Of a stretch of 64,000 nucleotides of DNA, positions 23,022 to 34,894 are shown piece by piece. A program made the position numbers and the translations under genes. Positions within the stretch are counted from its first letter, which is position 1. Each line of letters starts with the position of its first letter. The stretch lies in the NCBI GenBank assembly GCA_025175895.1, contig CM046003.1, positions 28,293,245 to 28,357,244 of the forward strand. Direction: 5' to 3'. Below the pieces are notes generated by a model that saw only the letters and a list, made by a program, of their open reading frames with translations, did no database searches and had not been told where the DNA came from. The DNA comes from Wurfbainia villosa (lineage: Eukaryota > Streptophyta > Magnoliopsida > Zingiberales > Zingiberaceae).

Positions 23022-23505
23022 TTCTCCACCCCATTTCCATCATCAAAAGCTCTCCAAAAAGCCTTCGCAATGCCTCGACTCTCCGACATCTTTACGGCAA
23101 AGCTCTACTACTCCGACGATCAAGCTTTAGTTTTACTCTTTTCCTCGTCGGTATAAGTTTTTTTTTTAAAAGTCTTCTATTGTACTTATTTTAGTTTCTC
23201 AGAGCTTTATATCATAATAAGGAGAGGGGGAGTGTCCCTCTACCTTAATCTTTCAAGCTTTTATATTCCGTTATCTCCTATCTCCAACGAGGAGGAGATT
23301 ATTTTAGTGTATTACCCTCCGTACGTGGTCTCGGACCATTTGGGCCTTGGACTAGCAGCCGAAGGCTGTGAACCAAATAAAAACAAACTGTGTCGCTTAT
23401 ATTTCCACTGCATTCTTGCTCGTTTAATTATTTCATATCGAAAGAACGAACGAAATTTATTTTGTGCTATTCACCCCCCCCTCTAGCGCTCAAATCGATC
23501 CAACA
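23022..23505 (+). repeat. 3' LTR of P1, second part
   Basis: This resumes at the TTCTC duplication and matches 6720-7205 of the 5' LTR, ending CCAACA before CTCTT (23506-23510). Confidence 0.93.
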
Positions 23506-23510
23506 CTCTT

Positions 23511-25016
23511 ACATTGAGAAGAGAAGAGACTAAATTCCATTTCATTTTTCCATGTATTAAATCTCTCTTAATGCATTAATCTCCCATTTGCATGAAACCC
23601 CATTTGCATCTATTAAATCTCTTTTGCATGCAATAAATCACATTTTCTTTGCATGCATTAGCCTCCATTTGCATGTAACGTCAAGCGATTTTGAAATCCC
23701 ATTTCATGCAAGATTAATAATCATTAATCATGCTAACCTCATTTTGCATTAAATCCTATTTCATGCAAAACTCCCATTTGCATGCATGCATGCAACGTTG
23801 AGGCATTATATCCTATTACATACAATTAATCCATTTCATGCATTAATCTATTTGCATGCATGATTAATCATCATTAATCATGCTTATCTTCTTCAATTGG
23901 TTTCACTTGAGTCTAACTCAAAATAAACCAATTTGAGTCCAACTCAAATTTAGCCAAGCAATGAGTCTAACTCATTCTAGTCCATTCAATTAAAGAATGA
24001 TTCATTTAGTCAAACTAAAATGAACACTTCTCCAAAACATGTTCTTTGTGTGTGACCCTATAGGCTCTCATAACGTTGGCAATGTATCTAAAACCATTTT
24101 AGATACATAAGCAATGAGTGACATCTAGCAATACATCATTGCTACCCAAACTATAAGAAAGTCGAGATTCGACAACCTTTCCGTGACTATTATCATGTAT
24201 GACGGTGTCCTTCTATCCTTGATATCTTAGATCGATCAATAAGGCATAGACCATGTCATCCCCTTATCGATCTTTGTATTTCTTGATCCCCACGTAGACT
24301 CACTCAAACAAATGAGCTCAATATCTCATATTGACTCATTTGAGCATGACCATATATTTCGTGGTCATACTCTATCAAGAGGCCAAAGATATCACTCCCA
24401 TCATATAAGAGGGATAGATCTCATCTGCATCACTCACATCCCTCCGCATAATTTGTTATATACCCAGTGATTGTCATTATAGTGAACCCTATTACGTGTG
24501 ACATTAGAAGATACCAAAGTACATAACTCTTTATGTAGGGAACCGTAGTGACTTCAGGTCTAAGGACTATTGATACCAATAGTCACATGAGAAAGTATAT
24601 GACACTTATATAACGATCCATGACACTTTCTCATGGTAGGTCAATTCCGTATATACATTCTCCAATATATATACTCATATGTCAATGTGATATCACATAT
24701 CCATGACTTGTGAGATCAAGTCATCCATTGACCTACAGGCTAGTCTCAATGTATCAATATAGCCCTTTATCTATTAATATAATACTTGACTAGGAATATT
24801 TAAGAATAGTGTTCTCTACAGCTTCTCATAATCAATTCTACTAATTGATATACTGTAGATAAGAACCTACTATTCAAGGGCATTATTTATTTATTTGACT
24901 GGCACACGCATAAAGTAAATATAATAATCCATCTTTGCCTTTATTAATATAAGATATGATACAAAAGTTTCCCTCATCAATCATCTCATAATTGGCACTA
25001 AGGGCTCATATTAATA
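23511..25016 (-). repeat. H 3' LTR, proximal fragment
   Basis: Matches the H 5' LTR from about 48345 to 49640. The outer bases read TATTAATATG on the minus strand where the 5' LTR has TGTTAGTATG, so the canonical TG has decayed. A purine tract (complement of ATCTCCCACTAGCAC) follows at 25017. It contains an extra stretch of ATTTGCATG repeats absent from the partner. Confidence 0.9.
23575..23880. repeat. CATTTGCATGCA-rich array in the H 3' LTR
   Basis: Many copies of CATTTGCATG, TGCATGCA and TTAATCATGC occur at irregular spacing. The H 5' LTR (48365-48510) keeps only a shorter version, a difference of roughly 230 bp. Confidence 0.6.
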
Positions 25017-27140
25017 ATCTCCCACTAGCACTAGTGTCAATCACTGTAATATCTAATCCCAGTGATCTAGTATGACCATCACGCCTCCGTACAAAGCCTT
25101 GGTCAAGGGATCCACAATGTTAGCATCAGTATCTACTCTGCATATCCTCACATCTCCTCTATTGATGATCTCTTGAATGAGGTGAAACCGCCGTAGTATG
25201 TGTTTGGTCTTCTGATGAGAGAGAGGTTCCTTAGCCTGAGCAATAGCTTCATTTTTGTCATAATAGAGGTCTATAGGTATACTATACTAGGAATCACCCC
25301 AAGTTCAGCAATGAACTTCCTGATCCAAACAACCCCCTTTGTTGCATCAGATGCAGCAATGTACTCGGCTTCTATTGTAGAATCACATCGTCCCCGCTTG
25401 AACTCTTCCACTCTGGCACCATTCAGACAAAATATATACCCTGACTACGATCGCGAATCATCTCTGTCGGTTTGGAAGCTTGCATCGTTGTAACCCTTTA
25501 CAGCTAGCTCCTCATCACCTCCAAAGATCAAGAAATATTCTTTTGTCCTTCTCAAATACTTAAGAATATTCTTGACAGCTGTCCAGTGACATTCACCAGG
25601 ATCTGACTGGTACCTACTCGTCATGCTACAAGACATCAGGGTGAGTACAAATCATGGCGTACATGATAGATCATGTAGCAGATGCATAAAGGATCTGATC
25701 CATGCATTGTCTCTCTTCCGCAGAAGAGAGACATTGAGTCTTCGAAAGACTCACACCATGTGACATTGGTAGAAATCCCCTTTTGGAATTCTGTATGACA
25801 AAATGCTTAAGCACCTTGTCAATATATGTACTCTGACTCAGGCCAAGCAATCTCTTAGATCTATCCCTATAGATTTTGATGCCTAGAATATAGGCTGCTT
25901 CACCTAAGTTCTTCATTGAGAAACAATTCTCAAGCCAAGTCTTCACAGACTCCAGCATAAGGAGATCATTTCCAATGAGTAGTATGTCATCTACATATAA
26001 AATGAGGAAAACAACTGTGCTCCCACTAACCTTCTTGTAGACACAAGGTTCATCTTTGTTCTTAAAGAAACCAAACGTTTTGATTGCTTCATTGAATCAA
26101 AGATTTTAGCTTCTAGATGCTTGCTTTAAACCATAAATTAACCTATGCAACTTACAGACCTTTCTAGCATCCTTTGGATCGAAAAAACTCTCAGCCTGTG
26201 TCATATATACATCCTCGAGTAGATTTTTGTTAAGAAATGCAGTTTGACATCCATCTGCCAAATCTCATAGTCATAGTAAATAACAATAGCAAGCATGATT
26301 CGAATGGATTTGAGCATCACAACTGGAGAAAAGGTTTCATCATAGTCAATACCATGAATCTGCTTGAATCCTTTTGCTACCAATCACCCTTTATAGGTAT
26401 GCACATTTTCATCCATGTTAGTCTTTCTCCGAAAGACCCACTTACTCCCAATGGGTTCCTTCAGGTGGATCAACCAAAGTCCATATTTGGTTAGTGTACA
26501 TGGATTCCATTTCGGATCTCATGGCCTCAAGCCATTTCTTAGAATATGGGCTTATTACAGCTTCCTAATAGGATGTCGGCTCATCAAGCATGACACCATC
26601 ATTGTCATCCAAGAGAAAAGAATATCTCTCAGGTTGATGATGTATCCTTTCAAACCTGCACAGAGCTTGGTCTACATGAACAAATTGTACCACAACTCCT
26701 TGTGATGACCTTGATTCATAATCCTCATCACCTTGTGGTGCCTGTTCTTATTCCATTAAGGCATGGTGTTATTTTGTGTATCTTGAACTTCTTCAAGATC
26801 AATTTTACTCCCACTAGCTTTTCTAGATATAAATTCCCTTTCTAGAAAAATATCATTTCTGGCGACAAACACTTTGCCTAGCGTGGGGTTGTAAAAGTAA
26901 TATCCCTTAGTTTCCTTGGGATATCCAATAAAAAAGCATATATCTGATTTAGGGCCTAGTTTATCTGAAACTTGACATTGTACATAAGCCTCACAACCCC
27001 AAATCTTCATAAAAGACATCTTGGGACTATTCTCAGTCCATATCTCATATAGTGTCTTTACGACTACCTTAGATGGAATACGGTTAAGTGTAAGAGCAGC
27101 TATCTCTAGAGCATATCCCCAGAAGGAAGGAGGAAGATCT
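25017..27140 (-). pseudogene. pol: pol of H, 3' half (integrase C-terminus, RT, RNase H)
   Basis: Starting at the M insertion and reading leftward, the first open part (27019-26756) is the integrase C-terminal and linker region (MKIWGCEAYVQC, CFFIGYPKETKGYYFYNP). RT follows with the segment HGIDYDETFSPVV (26383-26201 part) and the catalytic YVDD box encoded at 25997-25986 (LYVDDILLIGND), then the ILGIKIYRDRSKRLLGLSQ segment. RNase H remnants are at 25636-25320, including a TEAEYIAASDA motif. Many stops and small frameshifts separate the pieces. It belongs with 44716-45660, from which it was split by M. A working version would reverse-transcribe element RNA inside the particle. Confidence 0.88.
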
Positions 27141-27800
27141 TGTTAGGGCAATCAACCCAAGTATGGTTTAAGGTTTTGATGTGTGTGGCAAAGGTTTAAG
27201 TTAGTATGTTTATGTGATTTGATATGTGTGTTAAAGTCGTGCAAGACTTAGTAATTCACACATGTATTGGCTTGATGAAAGCATTGGAGAGTTCACCATC
27301 TCATGGCTCGAGTCTTTGAGTTGGTGAAGGGCGGCATTGCGAAGCCGTATGCTTGGTGCATCCAAGGGACCGTCGGACGAGCAGCATTGGAGTGAAACCA
27401 AGAAAGTAGACTTCAGGACGAGACATGAAGGATGGCATTGCGAAGCCGTGCGCTTGGTGCATCCGAGGGACGTGGCCAGACGAAGAGAACTTTGACGAGG
27501 GACTTCAAGGGAGATGAGAGAATGAGCAAAGTGTAACGTAGCTCATAGGTGAACTTGGCTGAATGGCTAAGTCAAGAGTCGGATGCTCAACCGAGTGGGT
27601 TGAGGTTTTACTCGACAAATCGGATGCTCAAACTAGGGTTTGAGGTTTTACCCGACGTGGGGTCAAGTCGGATGCTCAAACATTAGTTTGAGATTTTACC
27701 CGACGAATGGGAGTGTCGGATGCTCAACCGAGTGGATTGAAGTTTTACCCAACCGTCAGATGCTCAAACAAGTCATTTGTTTGAGGTTTACCTGACATCA
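27141..27800 (+). repeat. 5' LTR of M, truncated
   Basis: Matches 43373-44032 of the 3' LTR. Homology stops abruptly at CATCA, where the other copy enters its CAGTCGACTG array. The TATA box, R, U5 and primer site are gone. Four to five imperfect copies of GTCGGATGCTCAA...TTTTACCCGAC lie at 27570-27800. Confidence 0.85.
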
Positions 27801-28146
27801 AGTTAGAAAAGGGAGAGAAGGTATTATCTTTGCATTCACGCTTTAAAGAAATAATAACCGGTTTATCAAGTGTAGGAGAGAAACTATCGAACTGAGATAT
27901 GATAATGAAGGTGATAGATGCATTCCCCCAGTCATCCAAATGGTCATCCATGGTAGATTTGTTCTACATTTCCAAGAATCTAGAGGTGAGTACTCTAGAA
28001 GAATTCTTTTCAACCATGGAATTGCATGAGACTAGGCATGAAGGAGTAATTGAAGAGTCAATCAAGCCATCAAGGGGATTAGCACTAATGGCAGATAAAG
28101 GGAAGAAGAAGAAGGAAATGCCACCTTCCTCATCCAAAGAAGAATC
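27801..28146 (+). pseudogene. gag: gag of M, first fragment
   Basis: The readable part begins at 27899 (MIMKVIDAFPQSSKWSSMV) and shows the Sirevirus Gag segment SSMVDLFYISKNLEVSTLEEFFSTMELHE, comparable with WASMVDAYKVSKDLS in P1. It lacks the Gag N-terminus, removed by the deletion that also took half of the LTR. It ends in a serine-rich stretch at GAATC (28142-28146), where element L is inserted. It resumes at 41250. A frame that seems to continue to 28423 is read-through into the L LTR. The fragment is not expressed as such. Confidence 0.85.
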
Positions 28147-29935
28147 TATTGGACTTTACGAGCCGCAAAAACCGCTTTTTGCATTGCGAAAACCTCGGAA
28201 TACCCGGCCACGGATCCGTGCGAAGATATATAAAAATAAAACATGTATGTGCTTAAGTAAACCTAGATCTACCTTAGATCTAGAAGGTGAGAGCATTACC
28301 CTCGTAGCGATGCCCTTCGCTTATCCCGCTCATCCAAACACTTTGTCCGAACTCAAGAGTGTCAAGTATCCACACGGAAAAATGGTGGAGAAAAACACCT
28401 TAGAGTGTGCAAGCACCCTTTAGGTATTTCGGCCAAGGAAGTCTTGGGAGAGCTAGGAAGAAGATGAAGAAGTTACAAACCAAATGAATTCCCATCAAAT
28501 GGAAAAAGTGGTCAGCCACTTCAATGGGTGGGGGTTACATGCATGCATGTAACTCCAAGAGCCAATGGCTCTTGGTCTCCCTCATGAGGTGGCATCACAT
28601 GATAAGTCCATGATGATGTGGAACACCATCATTGGTCGGCCCACATGCCATGTCACCATGACATAGCAATTGGTCAAGTCAAAATTGACCATTCATCTTC
28701 CCTCTCAAGTCAAGTCAAACTTGATCTCTTATCTCCCATAGTTAATCAAATCTAACCACTAGATTCAAGTCAATTTGATTTAATGAATCTCTATTCATTA
28801 ATTTAAATTGACTCAATGAATCAAATCTAAATTAGACTCACTCAACACTTGAATCAAATTGAGTCTAACTCAATTAGTCTAATTTGGATTACTCTTAATC
28901 CAATTTGGTTCATCTCATGAACCTAATCCTCATAGTTCATCATATGAACCTAATCTCCATATAATTGCCCTTTGTGTGTGACCCTATAGGTTCTTATAAC
29001 GTTGGCAATGCTCCTAAACCAATTTAGGAACATAAGCAATGAGCGGTATCTAGCAACACATCATTGTTACCCAAGTTACAAGAATGTTGAGCTCCAACAT
29101 CACCTTTGTGACTACTAATTGTGACTCTCACAATATGTGACAATGTCCTTCTATCCTTGACATCTAGATTGACCAATTGAGGCATAGACCGTGTCATCCT
29201 CGGTACAATCTATATCTTGAACTCCAAGTAGACTCACTCTAATCAAATGAGCTCAATATCTCATATTGACTCATTTGGGCATGGCCATGCACTTTGTGGT
29301 CTCACTCTATCAAGAATAACGATGTCACTCCCGTCATATAGGAGGGATAGATCCCATCTACATCACTCACATCCCTCCACATAATTTGTTACATACCCAG
29401 TAATCGCCTTTATAGTCCACCCATTTACGGGTGACGTTTGACGAAGCCAAAGTATGCAACTCCTTATGTAGGGAACCATGGTGACTTCAGGTCTAAGAAC
29501 TAATAGTCATACTAATAGCCACATGAGAAAGTATATGACACTCATATAACGATCCATGATACTTTCTCATAGCGGGTCATTCAGTATACATTTTTCAATG
29601 CATACCCATGTGTCAACTTGATATCTCATATCCATGACTTGTGAGATCAAGTCATCGTGTTGACCTACATGCTAGTCTCTACGCATTAACATTGTCCCTG
29701 AATGTTAATACTTGACTAGGAATGATTAAGAGTAGTGTTCTCTATATCATCTCATTATCGATTCAACCAATCGATTGATATAGATAAGAACCTTCTACTC
29801 AAGGACGTTATTATACTTAGTTATTTGGCACCAATACAAGTAAATATAATAACCATGCCTTTATAAATAGGAATATGATACAATAAAGTCCATACAACAA
29901 TCATCACATGATTGGCTCTAGGCCTTTCACTAACA
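28147..29935 (-). repeat. 3' LTR of L
   Basis: 1789 bp. Its outer end reads TATTGGACTT against TGTTGGACTT in the partner. Its inner end (complement TGTTAGTGAAAGGCC) is followed by a purine tract at 29936-29950. Confidence 0.92.
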
Positions 29936-30620
29936 ATCTCCCACTAGCACTAGTGTCAATCACCATAGTATCTAATACCCAATGACTTAGTGTGACCATC
30001 ATGCTTTTTCTGTGTCAAAGCCTTGGTCAAGGGATCTGTGATGTTAGCCTCTGTGGGTACTCTGCAAAACACAAACCCTGACTGTGATCTATAATCATCC
30101 TGGTCAGTTTGGAAGCTGGCATCGCTGTAACCCTTTACAGCTAGCTACTCATCACCTCCAAATATCAAGAAATATTCTTTAGTCCTTCTCAAGTACTTAA
30201 GAATATTCTTAATTGCTATCCGGCGCTCACCGATCCGAGATCGTATCTACTACGAGACATTAGGATGAGTACACGATGGTGTACATGATAGATCCTATAG
30301 CGGATCGTATGGATATTATCCATGTGGTCTCTCCTCTCTAGAAGAGGGACTTTGATTCTTGAAGACTCACACCATGTGACATCGATAGAAGTCCCTCTTG
30401 GAATTCTCAGATGGCAAACCGTAGTAATACGGTGTCAATATATGTACTCTGACTTAGGCCAAGCAATCTCTTAAATCTATCTCTATAGATCTTGATGCCT
30501 AGAATACAGGCTACTTCACCTAAGTCCTTTATTGAGAAGCACGTCCCCAGCCAAGTCTTCACAGACTGTAGCGAAGGGATGTCATTCCCAATGAGTAGTA
30601 TGTCATCCACATATAATACT
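29936..30620 (-). pseudogene. RT/RNase H remnant of L
   Basis: The best part (30610-30407) starts at the end of the catalytic box (MDDILLIGNDIPS) and runs through CFSIKDLGEVACILGIKIYR, the same region as in H. Towards the LTR, short RNase H pieces can be aligned with 25445-25636 of H through several stops. Upstream of the box the sequence changes abruptly near 30620 to leader-type sequence also seen at 46915-47040 in H. The rest of pol and gag were therefore deleted in one step or lost before insertion. The fragment cannot make an enzyme. Confidence 0.85.
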
Positions 30621-31041
30621 TGACCTAGGTTGGAATATGCCTATAGTTCTACTCGATCCAATTGAGTTAACTAGTTTTACTCAATCTAATTGAGCTTACT
30701 CTAACCCAAGCCATGATAGGTGGGACCAAGATTGTCCCTCCGCACCCTACCAAGATAATATGTGTTGCTCTGCTTTGGCAAATTCAACAACTACAAATGA
30801 TTGAGGTAGTGATGGGTATCAAGGACTTGGTAGGCATTTTCGAGTTAATTCGATTAAGATCTATTCTAATCGTAATATGTATCATATACGCATTAAGGCC
30901 TTTATTATCCTACACTAGCATGCATCACATACATACAAGCATCATTCTAGCATGCATCATATACATACAAGAAAAATAACCTAGCATGCATCATATACAT
31001 ACAAGCATTATTCTACTAGCATGCATTACATACATACAAGC

Positions 31042-31078
<37 letters not shown>

Positions 31079-31326
31079 TAATTGTGATTAGGTCATGGCC
31101 CTACTACGATCTTCTCAAGCCAATGAGAAGATCGGACGGTCAACCTAAGGTTAGCGGCTTCTCCAAGCGCCTCCTTTGACCGCCATGTGTGTCGCAACTC
31201 CATCTAGAAGTGGACCTTCCACCGCTCTATTTTTGTACATTACAAACATGAAACTCGAGTTACATTCGAGTCTAAAACTATTTACAACTAGAACTTTAAA
31301 AGAAGAGGTACGACGCACAGGTCGCA
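30621..31326 (-). other. Leader-derived region of L with repeats
   Basis: Non-coding. It matches the H leader around 46915-47400 (for example CTACCAAGATAA and the GAGTCTAA segment). It includes repeats of GCATGCATCATATACATACAA at 30920-31042 and an AT dinucleotide run. Confidence 0.7.
31044..31075. repeat. AT microsatellite
   Basis: About 16 uninterrupted AT units within the L leader. Confidence 0.95.
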
Positions 31327-31775
31327 TGTTGGTGCAGGGGCACCAGATAATCGAACCTGTGTTTTGATTATGGCAAAGACATAAAGTTAAGTTTACATCA
31401 TTATCTCACGAGCTAAATCGAGTATGCAGAAAAGTACTAAAGCTAGAGCTAAAGGCTAGCGACACTCGGAGGAAGTCGCGGTGGTCGGGCGACACTCGAG
31501 TGACTTCGGAGGGAGCCGAAGGAATCGAGTGGAAGGCCGAAAGCGAAAGCGACACAGTAAGTATCGAGGTAAGCTCGTGTGAGTGAGAGATGGTAAGGTC
31601 GTGTCCTCTGTACGGGGACGACCATAGGCGGCGATCCGACTAAGACTTCTTGTGGAAGGTCTAGGTCGAGATCGGACGGTTAGAAACCATCGTATTTATC
31701 ATTTTACGAGCTAACCTCTCACGTGGAAGTGGCGGGATGGCGCATTCTGGACTTTGGGCGATCGGTGATGGGAGT

Positions 31776-31791
31776 CATCAGTCGACTGATG
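31776..31791. promoter_or_regulatory. Single CATCAGTCGACTGATG palindrome in N
   Basis: A perfect 16-bp palindrome about 125 bp upstream of the TATA box of the solo LTR. Confidence 0.55.
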
Positions 31792-31992
31792 GCGACGAAT
31801 CAGCCTTTGCGCTAGGTCAAAACGGATAAGGTTTGACGTGGCCACTTCGCGATAAAAATTATACAACTTCGTGATCTGTTCCGAAAAAAGAGGAGACATA
31901 TTCAGAGGGCAAAATCTATAAAAGGAGGGGTGGATTCCAACTCCAAATATCATCAAGTTTATTCATCAAGTGCTCCTACAACGCCAACGCTC

Positions 31993-33328
31993 TGTTGGAT
32001 CGAAAGTGTCGCTAGAGGGGGGGGTGAATAGCGATACGGTGTCGTTAAAAACTTTTGCAATAAGTAAAAAGCAAGTAGAGAATGCACAGCGGAAATATAA
32101 AGTAGACAAGATATTTTTACGTGGTTCACAATCTTTCGATTGCTAATCCACGGCCCTAGTGATCCTTGATCACGTACGGAGGGCAATTCACTAAAACCAC
32201 TCCTCGCTGGAGGTAGGAGCAACGACATAAAAAGAAATCAAGGCAAAGGACACTCCTTTCCTTGTTACGATTAAAGCACAAAGACAATTTAAAGAAGTAG
32301 AACTTAAATAAATATACCGACAACTCTTATAAGTAGAAGATGTAGCTGTTGTCGGGCGGCACTTCGTCAGAGCAAATGTGAGTAGTAGTAGCTGCTATTT
32401 ACGGCGTGTGTTGAGAGCTCTTGAATTCTTGTTATTTGCTTGGAGTGAACATGTCTATTTATGGATATTGATCTATGAATTTAGACATAGGTAGTGTCCA
32501 AGGTGAGGTTCTTATCCCCCAAGACTTGTTCATCCACATCCTTTGCGCCAACTCAAGGATGAGGTGTTTCATCCAACCACCTTGTGCCACCTCCAACCTT
32601 CTTGTGCGCCAACTCAAGGATGAGGTGTTTCATCCAACCACCTTGTGCCACCTCAAGGAAGCCTTCACGCCAAGAAGAAGAAGCCATCCAACTTGTGCCA
32701 CATCAAGGGAGCCAACCATCTTGTGCCACCTCAAGGAGGCCTTCACGCCAAGAAGAAGGAGCCATCCAACTTGTGCCACATCATGGGAGCCAACCATCTT
32801 GTGCCAACTCACCTTATTTTGGGCGTCCACCACAAGGAAGCTTGGTGATGGTTTGGATGTCCACCTTGATGCCACATCACCCTTTGTACCAAAACACGAG
32901 TCAAGTCCAAATTCACCCCTTGAAATTCGAGCTCTTCTCGAGGTCGAAACTTGACTAGCAGTGATAGTCAAAGGGTTTTGACCGCAGCAAGTTAGCTTAA
33001 AATATAAAGTACGATGGTTCTAACCATCCGATCTCGACCTAGACCTTCCATTGGAGGTATTGGCCTGGATCTACGCTAACGACCTTGCTTCGCTTTCACA
33101 CGAGCTACCTTGTAGCCTCGCTTGCCTTCACCCGAGTACCCTCGGCCTCCAAGTCCTCTCAAGGCGTTCGACCACCCTGGTTCCCACCGGGTGTCGCAGA
33201 CCTTCCGCTCAACTTTAGCATTTCTGCACACTTAATTGAGCTCGTAAGATAACAAATATACCCTTAACTATTGAGCCTTTTGTCATAATCAAAATACCGG
33301 TTCGACTTTGGTGCCCACTGCACCAACA
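31993..33328 (-). repeat. 3' LTR of O
   Basis: 1336 bp, minus strand TGTTGGTGCAGTGGGCACC to GATCCAACA. It is nearly identical to the 5' LTR apart from scattered small indels. Confidence 0.95.
32540..32815. repeat. CTTGTGCCACCTCAAGGA repeat cluster in the O 3' LTR
   Basis: Two interleaved repeat types occur: a unit with GCCAACTCAAGGATGAGG (32547 and 32607) and a unit of about 78 bp with GCCTTCACGCCAAGAAGAAG (32661 and 32739). The frames on both strands here come from these repeats. The 5' LTR has the same cluster at 37665-37935. Confidence 0.8.
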
Positions 33329-33842
33329 ATCTCCCCCTTTTTGATTCATGGCAAACCGACACAAAAGTTAAGGAAAAATTAATCATAACAGTAATCTAGC
33401 ATAATGATTAAGCATGAATGAGCTAGCATAAAGATTAAATATGAATGAGCTAGCATAATGATTAAGCATGAATGAGCTAGCATAAAGATTAAATATGAAT
33501 GAGCTAGCATAAAGATTAAATATGAATGAGCTAGCATAATGATTAAGCATGAATGAGCTAGCATAAAGATTAAATATGAGTGAGAAAAATTATTGTTTCA
33601 AGTTCTCCCCTTTGAGGTAACCTCCCCCTTGACCGAAGGTGAGTTCTTGAAAAATAATTTTTACTCCCCCTTAATAGTTGCTTAAGTAAACGGAATTACT
33701 TAATATAAAAGGTAATAATTTTGTTTACTTTCTTCCTTACTTTTGTGACTTTCTCCCCCTTTTGCCTTAACTCAAAAAGTTTGTAAATATATTTTAGGGT
33801 TTGTAAGTCCAAGCAAGTTCCCAATATAAATATATTTTTTTT
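33329..33842 (-). other. O 3' internal region: purine tracts and a 27-bp repeat
   Basis: Complemented purine tracts at 33329-33345, near 33607, 33626, 33664 and 33753 flank a 27-bp tandem array. No reading frame other than the repeat-derived one. Confidence 0.8.
33395..33590. repeat. 27-bp tandem repeat, about 7 units, in O
   Basis: The unit is ATGAATGAGCTAGCATAAAG plus ATTAAAT, with an alternating AAGATTAAAT / ATGATTAAGC variant. It lies between the last purine tract and the others, where P1 and P2 have only simple ATTCATGCACTT-like repeats. Confidence 0.9.
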
Positions 33843-34894
33843 TTAAATAATAATAAGCTTGAAAATATGTTCATCTTTAGTTTGTTTAATTTGTAAACCT
33901 AAGAAGAAACTTAACTCTCCCACTAAATTCATTTCAAATTCACTTTCCATAAGTGAGATGAATTCGTTTAGCAGGATCGAGTTGGTAGTTCCAAAAATTA
34001 TATCATCTACATAGATTTGGGCTATAAAGATTTCTTTTCCTACGGTTTTAACGAATAAGGTTGGGTCGACTAAACCTTGGTTGAATCCTTTGGACTTAAG
34101 ATAGATCGAAAGTCTTTCGTACCAAGCTCTTGGGGCTTGTTTGAGTCCATATAGGGCTTTCTTAAGTCTAAGGACATGGTCAGGTTTATCTAGATTTTCG
34201 AATCCGGGAGGTTGACTGACGTAAACTTCTTCCTTAATGTATCCATTCAAAAATGCTGACTTGACATCCATTTGAAACAATTTAAAACCTCGATGTGCAT
34301 ATGCTAACAACATTCGGATGGACTCTAGTCTCACTACGGGGCGTAGGTCTCATCGTAATCTAAACCTTCGACTTGACTAAACCCTTTGCCTAACCTAGCT
34401 TTATTTCTAACTACTTCACCTTTATCATCAAGTTTATTTCGAAATACCCACCTTGTTCCAATAATTGATTTTTCTTTAGGTGGTGGTACTAATTCCCAGA
34501 CTTCATTTCTAGTGAATTGAGCTAGCTCTTCTTGCATAGCAATAATCCCGTCGGGATCAAGAAGTGCTTGTTCAATAGTTTTGGGTTCGATTTTGGAAAT
34601 TAACGAGATTTGACTAAGGTTTCGATATGAAGCTCTAGTTCGAACCCCTAAATTTGGATCACCTATAACTTGATTGATAGGATGACTTGGGTGAGTTCTA
34701 GTTTGACTTGGGTTAGAGTCATCTATCACTTGGTCGATAGGATGACTTGGGTTAGGACGAGATTCAAGTTCAAGATCAGAGTCGGGTTCGCTATAAGTTG
34801 ATTTGCTAGTTGGTTTTGTTAAGGATTGAACGGGTTCGTGTCCTTCGTCGAAAACTATATTAATGGTTTCTTCGACTCTTATGTGTAGGATCAA
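33843..34894 (-). pseudogene. pol: pol remnant of O (integrase tail and most of RT)
   Basis: It starts in the integrase C-terminal linker (VEETINIVFDEGHE), continues through the acidic SHPIDQVI repeats, and enters RT ([19 protein letters not shown], 34334 boundary). A small deletion and frameshift at 34334 breaks it. The second frame holds [13 protein letters not shown] and [12 protein letters not shown] and stops in [11 protein letters not shown] followed by unrelated residues at about 33855. Protease, the integrase core, the end of RT and RNase H are missing. The element could at most have been mobilised by P-type enzymes. Confidence 0.9.

Larger units (their letters stand above)
6102..23505 (+). 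mobile_element. Element P1: Sirevirus-type Ty1/copia retrotransposon, interrupted by P2
   Basis: Both ends read TGTTGGTGCAG...GATCCAACA and are flanked by CTCTT. Without P2 it is about 8.5 kb: 5' LTR 6102-7205, gag, spacer, pol, multiple purine tracts, and 3' LTR 13479-14101 plus 23027-23505. LTRs of about 1.1 kb, zinc-knuckle Gag with a YWVPK tail, several GGGGGAG tracts and the integrase/RT sequence place it in the Sirevirus lineage. Both gag and pol are broken. Confidence 0.92.

Noticed and set aside
32475..32971. Frames of 113-159 codons in the O LTR (and 37599-38122)
   Set aside because: Made by CTTGTGCCACC/AAGAAGAAG repeats inside an LTR. Both LTR copies have them on both strands.
33379..33564. 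Frame with perfect nine-residue repeats (MLAHSCLII-like)
   Set aside because: The 27-bp tandem repeat read in frame, not a protein gene.
33395..33590. Possible CRISPR array
   Set aside because: Units are directly adjacent without spacers, in a plant retroelement.
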